Origin: Neoceratodus forsteri
Taxonomy: Eukaryota; Chordata; Ceratodontiformes; Ceratodontidae
DNA length: 64,000 nt
Assembly (NCBI GenBank): GCA_016271365.2
Contig: CM028129.1
Coordinates: forward strand, 1,008,939,501-1,009,003,500
Direction of reading: 5' to 3'
Part shown: positions 10,210 through 21,650 of the stretch, one piece after another
Position numbering within the stretch: the stretch's first letter is position 1
How the letters are laid out: every line of letters begins with the position of its first letter
The notes under the pieces: generated by a model
The model's database searches: none
The model's input: only the letters and a program-made list of their open reading frames with translations
Told to the model about the DNA's origin: nothing
Made by a program: the position numbers and the translations under genes

Positions 10210-12220
10210 CTGAAGGATATCCATTTAGCAATGGAGGGGTCACAGGGGAAAAGAAAGGAGCTCTAGGGATTGTCCTTGCTGAACTACCTCCAGGACCAGA
10301 ACATCAGCTGCTACCCCTTCACTCTTCTAGAAAGACTGAGAATTGGCCTCCCACCAAAACTTTGAGGCAGTGAGACCAGAGGAAGATGAGGGAGTCAGAA
10401 AGTGCCAGAGCAGCAGGGATGCCAATAACTGTAAACTTTTGAAATCTGGCATAGGCACAGAGGCGCAAGTTTGCTGCCTGTAACATGGAAAGCTGAGGTC
10501 TCTGGGAACTATGTCCCAGAGCCCCAGAATATCCACTGCCTAGATGTGCATACGCTATTTATAAGAACCCCATGCCCTTCCTTGGGGTTTTGGGTTCAAA
10601 GTGTGAGAGGACCTTAATGTAATTTTTGAGAACTGTAGATCCAAGGCATTTTCCACATCTGTTCTGAATAACTGCTTTATTCTGAAAGGGCATTTAATAC
10701 TGACTGTTGGACATCAATGGCAAAGCCTGTCACCCGCAGCCAAGAGTGGTGGTAAAGGCAAATCCCAGAGGCAGCTGCTTTGGCTGCAGCATCTGAGGCA
10801 TCATAAGCAGACCAGAACAGGTGCTTTTCAGCCTCATGTCCATTAGCAATAGTCTGCGGGCCAATATTGCGCCTTGGCCATCTGACATATTAGCCAGGGA
10901 GGTCACAGACTTCCATAAGCAATTATGATATTTTATCATGTGAGCCTGATTATTTGCCATCCTTAGGCAGAGGAAGCAGAAGCAAAAGTCCTGTTCCCAT
11001 CACATCCAGTTTTGACTCCTTACCAGGAGGATGAGAACACATGGGCTTAGGTGCCTTTGATCATGAGCAGCCACGATTACACACGGAGTCCACTTCAGGC
11101 TGAGATAAATAATAAGGCTTTGTTGCAGGGCAGCATATTGTTTATCAGCCTTTCTTGGGACTCCTAACAATTCAGCCCACCTATGCCAAGCAACAGGGAA
11201 GATTAGTCAGAAAGGCAGATACTTCCAAGAACTCAAAGATTTTGGAGGACTCTTCCTCTCTACTTGAAACCCCAGTTCAGCTCGCATCTATTTAAGGAAG
11301 GCCTGATATGAGGCCTCCTCAGGTGGAGACCCAAGAGTGTTTTCCACACCCTGCCCTGAGAAGAAAGAAATACCATATTAGAGCTTGAGCCAAATGCACC
11401 AATTACTTCCTCTTCTTCATTCATGGCTGCCTCCTTCTTCCGTGTATTCTGGATTGTATTTCAGTTCGTTGATGTTGACCATCATCAGTAGAGGGTTGAT
11501 GGGACAAGCAGACGGGTGTCACACTGACAGAAGCCATTTAGGGCCTGGCACTACAGCATGGACCAAGAATTGCAGCATCAACGGTAAGGTAAATGATGGC
11601 AGAGGCAGCAACAATGGCAAGAGACACCGTAAGAGCTTCAACATCATTTGATAAGGAGCTGAGCATCAACCAGCCCAGAGGGAGTTGTTGATGCCATAAT
11701 TGTTGATGGAACTATGCTAGACAGCAGTATAAGCTGCAAATCTCCGGTTGGGAGGCAAGCGGTACGGACTCAAACCTCAGCGCCTGAGAGACGGTCGGGG
11801 CGAGGACCATGGCTATGGGCTGGGACCCATCTATCTAATTACTTATCTCTTCTTGGAGATGAAAGAGAAGAGTCTGGGGCAGCAGCCTTTTCTTTACACC
11901 GCTTCTCAGAGTGGCAACATTTTCTGAGTTAGACAATTTATCCTTTTTTTTGATGAATCAGCGATGGATGCAGTGCCACCTGGGAAGCAGTGGGTCGATG
12001 CTGAATAGGAACAGATGCAGCTGATGACAGCGGTTGCCTTAGATGCAATCTGTTTCTCCACTTCTCTGAGCTTTAGAAGAACCTCTAAAGCCTTCTCGCA
12101 AGGTCTCCTGGTCGACTGACTGAAGCCCTGGCAAACACAGCAGGCTTTAACACTGTGAACATTGCCAAGGCAACAAATACACAGAGTGGTATTCATCTTT
12201 CTAAATGTTAACATCTCCAC
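10210..12220 (-). pseudogene. DIRS-I gag-like protein
   Basis: Gag of the older DIRS, starting at the minus-strand ATG near 12220. A clear zinc cluster lies at about 12120-12190: CICCLGNVHSVKACCVC fits CX2CX4HX4CX2C, the same spacing as DIRS-J gag. The middle (11400-12010) contains many CATCAAC/GTTGATG words. The 3' half (10680-10960) aligns with gag of DIRS-C (31140-31400) and DIRS-G (56480-56760), for example in the block around GCATCATAAGCAGACC. Stops are scattered through the region. The CR1 insertion separates it from its RT. Confidence 0.65.
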
Positions 12221-12409
12221 AGTGGCAACAGTGGAAGAACTGTTCCTTGTCTGCCAGCAGAGGCATAAAAGACGTTGAAAGTAAACTTGAGATGGCAGCG
12301 ACAGCGAATATTTCCAAATACAACAACGTGTTTCAGCATGGGGACCAACAGACAGAAAAAACAGGGCATACTAGGGATGCCACATTACATAGGCACCAAC
12401 AAGGTGCAC

Positions 12410-12525
12410 AGGCGTGGACGTACATAGCTAGCACAAAACTTTGAGTGATCCAAACACCAGCGACTTACAGTTCCATTATGTGGCCCAATGAAGGAGATAT
12501 CCCCAAAGAAGATCTATCTAAGGCT
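12410..12525 (-). repeat. DIRS-I right terminal repeat
   Basis: Aligns with 35360-35478 of DIRS-C through spaced words (GCTAGC, GTGxTCC, GTGGCC, GAAGAT). It gives the right boundary of DIRS-I at about 12525. The inverse partner lies outside the window. Confidence 0.55.
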
Positions 12526-12707
12526 AAATGGTTCATCACAGCTTACCTTATTCATGTCAGGAACTTGAAAGTCTCATATGTCCCCTCTCATTCAGTGCTT
12601 TGAACCAATCCTCATAAGATCTGCCCTGCTGCCCCCCCAAGACATTCTGGCTACCCTACGTGCACTGTCTCCAGCCTATCCTTATCTTTCCTCAGGTGAG
12701 GACACCA

Positions 12708-13185
12708 GAAGAAAAAATTACTCACCACAGTAATCTTCTTTCTTCCAAGGGGTCCTTAGCATCAGTAACTATTTTGCACTTAGCTGGCTAGGTGCAACTG
12801 CTCAAAGGTGTGCCTTTAAGAGATATTTAAATGAGCTTAGGGCAAGCCAATCAAAAGACAGGAGGGGTGTGGAGCCGAGTTAGAGCTGCTGAAGACTTCT
12901 ATAATTTGGGGAAAAATTAGGACAAATGCCCGAAAAGGAGCAACAGGATTCAAAAACAGGCAAATGTTCACAAAAGTGGAAAAAACAAACCTCAAAACAC
13001 GAGCTAACCACTCATCAATAAAACTCAATTTGTTAAAGGTGACATAAAGAGCCCTTCTCTGACAGGTGAACTGGGAAGGAAGGGTGGGGAGCTACTGATG
13101 CTAAAGGACTCCTTGGAAGAAGAAGATTACTGCAGTGAGTAATTTTTCTTCTTACCCCAGGAGTCCTTTAGCATCAGTAACTTTT
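12708..13185. repeat. DIRS-B left ITR and internal complementary region
   Basis: 12712-12770 is the reverse complement, with few mismatches, of 13090-13145 (words CAGTAATCTTCTT and AGAAGATTACTG). The block 13140-13185 repeats the right end of the element (CCCCAGGAGTCCTTTAGC, inverted, compared with 18362-18394). The complementary region thus carries the fused left and right ends, the DIRS signature. 12765-12905 also pairs with 18215-18350. Confidence 0.9.
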
Positions 13186-13189
13186 TACA

Positions 13190-14375
13190 GGCTACCGAGC
13201 AGTGCCAAGTGGTAGGTGGCAGAGAACCTGCTTGAGAAAGAGGCTCTGCAGAACTGCCCAGCCAAATTTGGCATCAGATCTGGTCTGCACATCCAAACTA
13301 TAGTGGTTCACAAAGGTGTGTACAGATTTACAGGTAGCTGCTTTGCAGACATCCAGTAGGGGAATGTCCCTTGCTGCTGCAAGCAAGGCTGCAGTGCCCT
13401 GGTGGAGTGGTGACCAACTTTCTCATAGCAAAATCTAATACAAGAGACCAACCAAGAGAAACAGTTCTCTTGATAGCTGGTCTTCCTCTGCCTACATCCC
13501 CATGTGAGGAACAACTGAGTGGAAGAGCAGGGAACTGTCTAGTATGCTCTAGGTAGTGAAAATGGTTTTTGACATCCAACCTGTGGAGCTATTGCTCACC
13601 AGGAGAGGATGGCTCAGTAAAAAGACAAGCAGAGTAATGGACTGGTTCACTGAAACTCTAAAACCAACTTTGGCAGAAATTTCCTATTTGTTCAGAGCTC
13701 AACTTTATAGTTGTGAGGGATGATGTATTCGGCTCAGTGCACAAGGCCTGTAGCTCTGAAATCCTCCTGGAAGACATAATGGCTACCAGGAAGATGGTCT
13801 TCCAAGTTACAGACTTGATGTGAGCCATGGATATAGGCTTGAAGGGTTGATTCATGAGCCCATCTATGCAAAGGTTCAGGCTCCAAGGAGGAACGGCCCT
13901 GGTTGGAGGCTGGAGGTGCAAGAGGCCTTTGAAAAACTGTTTAAAAATTCTGGGGAAAAATGATTTCTTTCCCACTGAAAAGTAGGTCAAATTGCGCCAG
14001 GTGTAGCTTGAGTAAAGATGGTTTCAAGCCTGACACCTGTAGGTGTACTAGGCAGTCTAGCAGCTGAGGATCTGAAGCTGACAGGAGTTCGACCTTTTGC
14101 TCTTGCACCAGAGGGAAACCTTTTGATTTGGCTGTATAAGTCTTCTTAGTGTTCGGTTTTTAGCCATCCTCAGTATCTTAAGGACCTGTTCAGAGTACTG
14201 TGAGGATGGAAACTCTAGAACCAGGCCTTGAGGTGAAGAGAGCATGTCTGGGTACTGCACTCCGGCCTGAGGAAGGTTCAGCAGTGAGTGAGTTGGAGGC
14301 AGGCGAATGGGCCAATTGTAGACAATGAGAGAAGGAGAGGTACCAGGCTTGCCTGGGGCAGTCAGGAGCAACTAG
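13190..14375 (-). pseudogene. DIRS-B tyrosine recombinase
   Basis: The recombinase runs from about 14375 down to 13190, directly next to the internal complementary region. The N-terminal part is at 14060-14370 (SEQVLKILRMAKNRT). Box I is at about 13743-13800: TIFLVAIMSSRRISELQAL. The C-terminal block is at 13275-13385: AAARDIPLLDVCKAATCKS, then HTFVNHYSLDV, whose tyrosine is the likely nucleophile. Frameshifts separate these blocks. The catalytic-residue assignment is inferred from the conserved position in copies D, E and H. Confidence 0.8.
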
Positions 14376-16076
14376 GATCTTCATGCATGCTGCTGTCCGA
14401 GTTTCAGCAAAACCCTGAATATCAGGGGAAGGGAGGAAATATGTATAGAAGCCTCCCTGACCAGACCAGGATAAGGGCATCCAGAGGAAGTGTTCCCGGA
14501 ACTGGGGGCTTGCAACAGTACTGAGGAAGCTGAAAACTGAGAGGAGAGGCAAACAGATCCACGCCTGGTGTGCCCCACCGCCTGAACACTGCGCCTAGTA
14601 CTTGCTCGCTCAGTGTCCATTCGCTCTGGCCTTGACTGATGCGGCTTAGAGCATCTGCCAGAGTATTGAGTTTGCCTGGGAGGTGAACAGCCGAAAGGCT
14701 GACTCCCAGGAGAATGCTAGAGACCAGAGCTTCACAGCTTCCAAACAGAGTATTCCTGATCTGGTACCACCCTGCTTGTTTATGTAGAACACTGCAGTGG
14801 TGTTGTATGTTCAAATTTGAACCGCCCCACCCTTCTATGCTGGGAGCGAAAGCACTGAGAGCTAGCAAGACTGCTCTGAGTTCAAAAGGTTTGTGTGACT
14901 CTTCAGGAGTCCAGTTGCCGCTTATTGAGGAACTGTCCAAATTAGCCCCCAACCCAAAAGCGAGGCATCTGTGGTAATCACCTTTGTGGGAAGAGGAGTT
15001 TGAATGGGAACCCCTGCCTGCAAATTTGCAGGGTTCCTCCACCACAGCAAGTTTTGGAGGAACTGCTCAGACACAGAAATCAACTTTAAAATGTGTTGCT
15101 TCTCCGAGACTAGCAAGATCTGAGGTAGGCTTGCAGGAGTCTCATCCTGTACCTAACCCCTGGGACTGCTGCAGTCATAGAGGCTATATGCCTCAGAAGT
15201 TTGAGGAAGTGGCTGACTGGTCTTGGCTGTCCCCATGCAAAAGAATATGCCATTGAAAGGAAACTGAATTCTTTCCTGCAGGAGGAAAGCACATCCTTCT
15301 GAGTGTCAAGCTGGGCCCCTATGAAGGTGAGCATGAGCAGCTGGGTGGGTTCAGGTGAGATTTTTAGATTTACCAGGAAACCCAGAGACTCCAGAGTGTG
15401 TTCTATGAGGCACAGAGATTCCTTAACCTGGCAAGGAGACTTTGCTACTATGAGCCAGTCATCCAGATAGGGGCAGATAGCTACACCCAGTCTCCTGAGA
15501 TGTGCTGCTACCACTGCAAGACACTTGGTAAAGACTCTTGGGGCAGAGGACAGACCAAAGGGCATTACGGAGAACTGACAGTGACCTGAAGGAAGTTTGA
15601 ACCTGAGAAACTGCCTGCAAGATCTCCTTATGGATATGTGGAAGTAGGTGTCCTTTAAGTCTAGGGAGGCTAGCCAGTCTCCCTGCTGTAGGACTGTATG
15701 ACCAGTGACAGAGTGACCATTCTGAATTTTTTTTCAGATGTTTAAATATCTGAGATCTAAGACAGGTCACCACTCCCATTTTCTTTTGTGTCAGAAAATA
15801 CCTGGAGTAGAGGCCCTTGCCCTTCTTGTGAGTGGGGACCCTCTCCACTGCAGGTAAAGCCAGAAGGTTTTGTACCTCCATTTCCAACAGCGGTATTTGT
15901 GTTGGGGACAGAGGTCCTGACACCTGGGTACACTTGAAGTCTGGCAGCTGCTTGAACTGTAATGACAGATCCTTCTCCACTATCTCCAGCACCCACCAGT
16001 CTGACGTGATGAAGTACCAGTGCTGAAGATAGTGGGAGTCTGCCTCCAACCGTAAGCGGGGAGGTGACCTGGACAC
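14376..16076 (-). pseudogene. DIRS-B RT-RNase H-methyltransferase region
   Basis: The best preserved pol region in the window. The RT N-terminal half is open from 16076 down to about 15770, with KGKGLYSRYFLTQKK. After a frameshift the RT core is open at 15110-15565 (151 codons) with MPFGLSSAPRVFTK and the catalytic YLDD at 15458-15469. RNase H has TTDASLLGWG near 14960-14990, and its end is LPGKLNTLADALSRIS near 14640-14690. The segment VDLFASPLSF...LLYIFPPFPLI at 14390-14590 is the probable methyltransferase region. Open frames of 207 and 205 codons remain, but no complete protein does. Confidence 0.85.
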
Positions 16077-16099
16077 TCACATCAGGACTTACACTGAGA

Positions 16100-18010
16100 G
16101 GCAGATGGCTAGGTAGAGGTGGGTCTTCTTTGGCCCTTCTGCCCCTGCCTCTGAAAGACCCCTGTACTGGCCAAAGTCAGACTGGGGATAGGGATTGTAA
16201 GGCCTGAGAACAAAACTTCTGCCCCTACCACCCCTGGGACAGGATCTCTGAGGGCTGGCGGCTTAGGCATGGATGAGTGGCTCTGCCACGCTTTGTACTC
16301 AATGACTTTTTCATGTAGTCAGTGGTTCTGTAATCAAACATATTTTGATCACAGGGAAAATCCATGGCCTTGTTCAGAGTGTCTGTGGTCAGACTGGTTG
16401 TTCTAAGCAGGCGAAGCATCTCAGAGAGATGGCATGGCCCATAGCCCTAGAGGCTGCATCTCTGTTGTCTGCCATGTGGAATTGGCACATAGTAGCTTCC
16501 AGGGCAGTTTGACGTATCCATCAGCTCAAGCACCATAGAATCTGATCCGTTGCGGCAATAGCCTGACAGATTTCCAAAGGGGTTTCTGATATCTGGCAGT
16601 GAATGCCATGTAAGAAGAAAGTCTGAGAAGCAGGGAAGCTGTGACATACATTTTCTTTGCTATAAAGTCAATTTTCTTGGAATTCTTGTCAAGGTAGAGG
16701 GGGACAAGGAGATTTCAGCTTTCTCACAAGCTGCCTGTTGCGCTATACTCTCATGGCTAGGGCGTGCAGACAGGAACTCCATCATTTTCAGACAATTTAT
16801 ATTTTCTCTCAGCTGCTTATCAACCCCGATACTGAAGTGGGGTGTTGATGCACCTTCATGGTATTTTATATGCATTATAGAAAGGGATGACCAGGGTCTT
16901 TTAGGATGAAAGACCCTTCATCTCCTCTATAATCTTCATCTTCACAGACATCCTGGTTGGGCTCCCGTAGGGAGGTCATGGGTGTTCAGCATATTTTGTA
17001 TAAATGTACACAGAGAGGAGGATCCTCGTGGTCACCCAGAGGATCCCCAAGATGAGGTCCGGGGACTCCTGGGGCTCAAGGCCCTCAAAATCCGTATCAG
17101 GGGCATCATAAAATTGGTCATCATCTGCGTCACCCTTACAGTCTACAGAAGAGAGAACTGTGGAAGAGTGCTTGCCAGCTCCAGTAACGAGAGGATCCAT
17201 CTTTTGAAGGGTCTGAAACAGTTGTCATGCTCTTTCCATATCTTGCACTGACGGAAGAACCTGCGCAGTTTGTGTTTTTTTTCCTGTATGCTTTAAGCTG
17301 CCTGTTGTCTCACTATTGGCTTTCCTAGTAGCAACAGAAGCATATTTATCTTGACAGAGTTTCTTTTAGCCACTTCATCAGAGGCTTGATCAAGCTTCTT
17401 TTTTGTCACTCTTACTATGAACTTCATCTTTGGAAGCTTTATTTTTGGCTGGGATCTGGAGGGTTCCTCAGCACCTCTGCTTTTGGTATTAGTACTTTTG
17501 AATGGCCCCTCGTCAGAAGACTTTGATTTATCCTCAGCCACAATAATCAAAGGTTTGTCTGCTATGTTTGCCAATTTAAGCAAAGCAAACCAGTCCTGGA
17601 CCTACAAACTGAGTGCAAGTTTGTGAAAATGCTACCAGCCAGTCCAGCCCCAGTTAATAAACTGTCTATTACTAGTGCCTTTTTGCTTGTAGAACTAGGA
17701 TCTATACCAGTGCCAATCTTAACAGAAACCCAGTAATACTCAATCAAGATAGGTGGCTACTGGACCGTTATGGACAGTCCTGACACACATACCACCAAGG
17801 TCCAGTAATATAACAAAAATGTTTCCTCGTAATTGCCAATCTAAGGAGAAAACCCCGCACTGTTTAAATTTGAAACACTGCTGGTGCCTCACGGTAAACC
17901 CAGTGAGGCTGGAGGTAAAAACAAGGCAACTGTCCCTAATTCGATGGTCCCCACAAGAATTTGCCCAAAATGAAGGAAACCGTTGAAAATAAGCACCCAT
18001 GATAAAATTA
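16100..18010 (-). pseudogene. DIRS-B gag-like protein
   Basis: Gag between RT and the right terminal repeat, broken into short open stretches. The start is uncertain; a minus-strand ATG lies at 18015. Cysteines near 17860-17890 (CFKFKQC) and a later GGMC stand where DIRS-A and DIRS-D have a two-CxxC cluster, now degraded. A lysine-rich stretch at 17400-17470 and an acidic stretch near 17080-17130 follow. Assignment rests on position and the cysteine remnant, with no enzymatic motif. Confidence 0.55.
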
Positions 18011-18214
18011 GGCATTTAAATAGCACGGCAAAATAAAGTCAAAATAGCGCAGTTGCACTAAAAATAAAAATTTGCGCTATGCGCTAATGAGAAAGTAAAA
18101 CTTTCACTCAGCACACTAAAGGAAATAATTTATGAGGAAAACTTTACCCAGATAAGCACTAGGAGGCTGTCAACAAGGAAAGTTGGGAGACACCTCAGAG
18201 GCAATATTGCTCAG

Positions 18215-18394
18215 TCCAGCAGAGAAAAATTCTGAAGCCTTCAACAGCTCTCACTCAGCTCACACCCATTCCTGTCTTGACTGGCTTGACCATAAGCTGA
18301 TTTAAATCTCTTAAAGGCACACCTCGGGGCAGTTGCACCTAGCCAGCTAAGTGCAAAAAATTACTGATGCTAAAGGACTCCTGGGGTAAGAAGT
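18215..18394. repeat. DIRS-B right inverted terminal repeat
   Basis: About 180 bases pairing with 12708-12905. It includes an almost exact match of GCACTTAGCTGGCTAGGTGC on the inverted strand, and the flanking GTGTGCCTTTAAGAG. Confidence 0.9.
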
Positions 18395-19560
18395 GGACAA
18401 AGTCCTCCAGGTGGAGCCTCACCAGTTATCTGTAAAAGGCAGTAATAGTTCCTTCCTTCTGATGGCAATACACCTTCCTATACACCCCAGTATTCTGTTT
18501 GCTTTACTGTAGGCCTTGGTACACTAGCATGTTTTAGGAAGTGTCTGATGAACCCCTAGGTCTCTTTCCTCAGAGTTTGTGCACAGCTCAACACCCTCCC
18601 AATCCAGTACTGTCATGGAGTTCTTGTCCTGTGTGCATCAACTTGCACTTTGTGTTACTGAATTCAACTGCCAAACCTCTGACCACCTCTCTAGCCCTTC
18701 CAAGTCTCTCTGCCTCTCCCTAACCCCTCCTGTCTACTCTGCCAAAGAGGTTTGTGTAGTCTGCAAAAGACATTTTGCCCTGGATTCTTTCTCCTATGTC
18801 GCTGATAGACACATTGGAAAGGAATGGACCCAGGACAGATCCTTGTGGTACCCCACTGGTAAACACTCTCTTTCTGATTGACTCCATTAACCACAACCCC
18901 TGTTGTCTCCCTTCCAATCAGCTTCTCGCCCATCTGTGTCCTTCGCTACACGAGATCCACTAGCTTCTTTGAAAACCTGTGAAGCACACAATCAAGTCTT
19001 GCTGAAACTGTAATAGAGTAAATGCACAGCATGACCCTTATCCACTACCCTCATTACTCAAAGAATACCATCACGTTGATTGTCTGACAAGACCTCCTGC
19101 AACAAACCTGTTTACACTATGCTGGACTCCACTGCTCCCCAGATAGTCCATGAGGTCCTCTCCGATTACTGTCTGTCAGTTTACCCACAAGAGAGGCAAG
19201 ACTGATAGATCTGTAGTTACCTATTTGTTCCCAGTCACCACCCCGTTATGGAGCAAACTATGTCCGATACCTCAAAGTCTTCTGTAACTACCTTGTCTGA
19301 AATGAGCCGCTGAATAGCCCAATCAAAGGTTTAGTTAGTTCCTGCTAACTCCGTGAGTACCCTCTGATGCATTCCATCTGGCCCTAGTGCCTTATTTATA
19401 TATCTTTAGAGCTGCTAGCTCTTTCCAAACCATTTCACCAGTAAATTCTTACTGCCTCATCTCAGAGATCCCATTACAGCCACCTTTATGCCTGTCTGGC
19501 AGAAGCCTCTGTCTTCCCTTGTGAATACAGAATATGTAGTTAATGTGACAAGGTTGGACA
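18395..19560 (-). pseudogene. CR1-like reverse transcriptase fragment
   Basis: RT core on the minus strand. Block B reads TSGVPQGSVLGPFLSN (about 18840-18890). The catalytic box is FADY at 18756-18767, so the second aspartate is lost. The C-terminal block near 18415-18500 is degraded but recognisable (LVRLHLED). Nearer 19380 a fragment PDGMHQRVL matches the usual PDGxHPRVL of CR1 RT. Numerous stops show an old copy. 19560-19735 is similar in composition but was not assigned with confidence. Confidence 0.7.
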
Positions 19561-19734
19561 AGACCCTGTCCCAGTTGTTATGCAGAAAGAGTTAAAAGCA
19601 AGGCTCTATTCTGTCCTCTCCTGTTCTGTCACTTGTCTTTCTCTTGCTCGCCTAACTGCGCAGTCGAATTTTCCTAGTGGCACCTAGAAATTGGCCTCTC
19701 CAATGGTCCCATAACAGCAAGAGAAGGAAGAAAA

Positions 19735-21650
19735 CGGAGTTTTTATTCTATTTTTATTTATTTACTTTGTTAACTGGGTAAGTACACTGAGCCAAGGCCC
19801 ATTTTCAGGAATGTCCGAGTCGCTACAAATGCGGCTGAGACGGCACATTATTATACACCCTAAACACATACATCAACAATGTATAACATCAAAACAGTTA
19901 CAATTGTTTTGTTGCAACAAACAGGACTTTAGCAGAGTTTTAAAAATTAAATGGCTGCTTGCTTGAAGGCATAATAATCAGCGTGGTGCAAATCCTTTTG
20001 CTCCTCCCGTCGGGCAAGTAAATTTCTTGAAGGGCAAGTACAAAGCAAACTAATTTCATTGTAATGAATAGGGCAAGTGAAAATTCAGCTACAGTCATGA
20101 CTGGACAAGTCCTAAAATCTTTGTTTTGAATACTCCTGAGAATAATGGTAGTGTATTCCAAAGTTTAGGTGTCTGCACAGAAAAGGCTCGCTCCTCCATG
20201 GTTAATATCTTTGGAATAGATAGTCATGTGCCAGAAGATCTTAATGCTCTGTCTTTTCTAAATTCAATAAAGCTAAATAGTGAAGATGAATCTTTTGATA
20301 ATCTAACCACCAAGTTAGTACTGAAAATGTAACCTTGGTGGCAACCAGCTAGTTTTGTTGTATAATATGCAATGATGGGTGCTTTATGCCTTAACTAAAG
20401 CAAACTGACAAATAGCGTTAAATATCTTAGTTATCAAGAAGTTTATATCACAACCAGACAGCTGTGTAAATAGGAATGAATTATAATTTAAAGTGGGCAA
20501 GAGTATCCTTTTGAAATTATAGCCCTAGCTTCTCTAGTTACAACCTTTCAATTTAAACAAAGTACCCAGTTTGATTTATTTGCTTACTAATATTCTTTGT
20601 AAGAGCAGTGAATGTTAGATTTGAATCAAGTAAGATCCCCAAATATTTGAATTCAGTTACCTGCTGCAACATTGTTCCTTCAAATCAAATATCTGTAGTG
20701 GCTGACAACTGGATAATTTGGTTTAGATCCAAATACTATACACTTAATCTTCTTAAGTGTTTAACAATCGATGTTACAACAGACAAGTGTTCAAAGCTGC
20801 AAAATCAGCATTCAGGGATTAATTTTATTACATCTATTGAGGAAACGCTGGTATAAAGAATAACGTCATCAGCATACAATAACAGGTCTGAGTCGGAATC
20901 TGAGAGATGGGGCGATATATAAAGAAAATGACAGAGGTCTCAGGATGGACCCTGGGGAACGCCTAGAGTATTAGAATATTATCCACCACAGTAAACCTTT
21001 AAAGGACGATCTGTAAGGTAACTTTGGTATCATGCACAAGGGATTCTGTCAAGCCAATGTCTCAGTCTCTGGAGCAGCATGTTATGGCTTACTAAATCAA
21101 AAGCCTTTGACAAATCTACGAAGACCGCACTCAGTAAGTCCACCCATATCAATAGTCCTTAAGGCATGGTCTGTAAAACTTGCCAAGACCGTGCATCTGT
21201 GTCAAAAGATTTCTGGAAACCATGCTGCTCTGGAGAATGAAGACAGTTCCACCCCCCTAAATATATATTCAACAATTTGTTCACTAATTTTTCCAATATC
21301 TTACTTGAGGGAGGCAAAATAGATATTGGACAGTAACTGTCTAAATCCATTAAAGAACCCGTTTGGAATTGATTTAATTATGGTGTGTTTCCAAAGTTGT
21401 GGAAATTCTCCTGTAATCAGGGAAATGTTAAATACAGTTGTCAATGGTTGATAAATGGACATGGTAGCGAGTTTCAAAAATCTTGGTTCTAATCCATCCA
21501 GGCCAGCACTTTTATTAGTAGACAATTGTCTTAACAGCGTGAGAACTTGATTTGGTTTGATTTTTTGACAATAAAAGGGTGGCATGGTAACATAAGGTGG
21601 AGGTGAAGCACATGTTCTAGAAGAAATATGATTATTTCTACTCTATTTTT
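19735..21650 (-). mobile_element. L2-like LINE, 5'-truncated
   Basis: Minus-strand LINE. RT begins near 21640 and is read in pieces: STNKSAGLDGLEPRFLKLA (about 21465-21525), then a SYCPISILPPSSKILEKLV block (21280-21340). The catalytic box YADD is at 20865-20876 (YADDVILYTS). The 3' end at 19735-19870 is AT-rich and contains a TTTGTTAACTGGGTAAG motif, which resembles the tails of the CORE-like SINEs in this window. Frames are broken by stops. Clade assignment to L2 is by this tail and the RT blocks; a Rex- or jockey-related clade is possible. Confidence 0.7.

Larger units (their letters stand above)
4413..12525 (-). mobile_element. DIRS-I, older copy, split
   Basis: Degenerate DIRS copy related to DIRS-C and DIRS-G. 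Two parts remain: RNase H-RT sequence at 4480-5815 and gag plus leader at 10210-12525, separated by a plus-strand CR1 LINE. DIRS-A is inserted at its left, so its recombinase lies outside the window. The right end near 12525 is supported by similarity of 12420-12525 to the right terminal repeat of DIRS-C (35400-35478). Divergence from C is high, so it is one of the older layers here. Confidence 0.75.
12708..18394 (-). mobile_element. DIRS-B, complete element
   Basis: Complete DIRS element of about 5.7 kb with both terminal repeats, inserted in a CR1-like LINE. Plus-strand order is left terminal repeat (12708-12905), internal complementary region (13085-13180), recombinase, methyltransferase-like region, RNase H, RT, gag, right terminal repeat (18215-18394). 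Target and element share AGAAG at the junctions, and no duplicated target is seen beyond this, as expected for recombinase integration. All genes carry stops. Confidence 0.9.
12526..19560 (-). mobile_element. CR1-like LINE split by DIRS-B
   Basis: Minus-strand LINE whose two parts, 12526-12707 and 18395-19560, join at a sequence typical of CR1 elements. The left part ends GGTGAGGACACCAGAAG and the right part starts AAGTGGACAAAGT, with DIRS-B between. The left part is the 3' end of the LINE and the right part holds RT. Removing DIRS-B and one copy of AAG restores a continuous LINE. Confidence 0.75.
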
